This document shows positions 63,821-64,000 of a DNA stretch of 64,000 nucleotides, one piece after another. The notes below the pieces were generated by a model. It did no database searches and had not been told where the DNA came from. It worked only from the letters and a program-made list of their open reading frames with translations. The stretch is from positions 27,260 to 91,259 of the forward strand of contig NZ_JPXX01000007.1 of assembly GCF_000771875.1 (NCBI RefSeq), given 5' to 3'. Source of the stretch: Gallibacterium genomosp. 1 (GTDB lineage Bacteria; Pseudomonadota; Gammaproteobacteria; Enterobacterales; Pasteurellaceae). The position numbers and the translations under genes were made by a program. Numbering within the stretch: position 1 is the first letter of the stretch; each line of letters starts with the position of its first letter.

Positions 63821-64000
63821 ATGGCAACTCGCCGAGAATTAGCAAACGCAATTCGTTTTTTAAGTATGGATGCGGTGCAAAAAGCAAAATCAGGACACCC
63901 AGGCGCACCTATGGGAATGGCGGATATCGCTGAAGTTTTATGGCGTGATTTTTTATCTCATAATCCGAACAATCCAAAATGGATCAATCGTGACCGCTTT
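63821..64000 (+). CDS. tkt: Transketolase (partial, N-terminal 60 residues)
   Basis: The ATG at 63821 follows AAGGAG and opens [20 protein letters not shown], then [19 protein letters not shown], which is the thiamine-diphosphate enzyme's conserved N terminus. Transketolase shuttles two-carbon units in the pentose phosphate pathway. The frame continues past the right edge. The 201-nt gap upstream contains no gene. Confidence 0.96.
   Translation, partial: MATRRELANAIRFLSMDAVQKAKSGHPGAPMGMADIAEVLWRDFLSHNPNNPKWINRDRF

Overview
The window is an AT-rich gammaproteobacterial chromosome segment. Gene content and protein sequences point to the family Pasteurellaceae: RecJ, LpxA, FabI, XerC, the DUF47 protein, formate dehydrogenase and transketolase all read as close to their Haemophilus/E. 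coli counterparts, and a pilABCD locus sits divergent from ampD, as in Haemophilus influenzae. The genus cannot be fixed from sequence alone. Both DNA uptake words typical of the family are scarce here. Nearly all of the window is conserved core genome. I see no rRNA, tRNA, insertion sequence, prophage or CRISPR array.

Layout. 1-5.4 kb and on to 16.2 kb (all leftward): recJ (cut by the window edge), dsbC, rnhB, lpxB, lpxA, fabZ, lpxD, skp, bamA, rseP, cdsA, uppS, dxr, frr, pyrH, tsf, rpsB. This is the envelope-biogenesis and translation supercluster, covering lipid A, outer-membrane protein assembly, phospholipid, undecaprenyl-PP and isoprenoid synthesis, and ribosome recycling. 16.4-18.8 kb: radA and a CYTH protein. 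19-26.6 kb (rightward): DUF47-pit, an SH3/TM protein, cca, a Nif3/DUF34 protein, fabI and rnb. 26.7-28.2 kb (leftward): a YvcK-like protein and tdk. 28.4-33 kb (rightward): dapF, DUF484, xerC, yigB, dcuB. 33.1-35.1 kb (leftward): yciI, yciA, yciB, yciC. 35.2-36.9 kb: dsbD.

37.4-45.7 kb is the one clearly accessory-type locus, a giant trimeric autotransporter adhesin. Its signal peptide is encoded in one frame and all of the passenger and anchor in another. The switch point is an 11-G run immediately after the signal peptide. Removing one G gives an uninterrupted reading frame of about 2,774 codons, so this is most simply a phase-variable adhesin captured in the OFF state. The gene also carries long in-frame direct repeats that could change its length.

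46-48.4 kb: bcp, dapA and ybhA. 48.5-55 kb: fdhD, divergent from fdnG-fdxH-fdnI-fdhE, the respiratory formate dehydrogenase. fdnG contains an in-frame UGA read as selenocysteine 196, followed by a clear bacterial SECIS hairpin. 55-60 kb (leftward): pilA-pilB-pilC-pilD-coaE-yacG and a small GNAT protein, with a CRP-S-like (competence type) site in the pilA/ampD intergenic region. 60.2-64 kb (rightward): ampD, an unrecognised small acidic protein with a C-terminal CxxCxxC motif, clcA, dusA and the start of transketolase.

No wholly new multi-gene system is visible. The observations most worth follow-up are the G-tract adhesin switch and its internal repeats, the selenocysteine/SECIS element, the competence-type regulatory site, an unexplained perfect palindrome between fdhD and fdnG, the CCA-adding enzyme with a degenerate HD region, and the small Cys-tailed protein.
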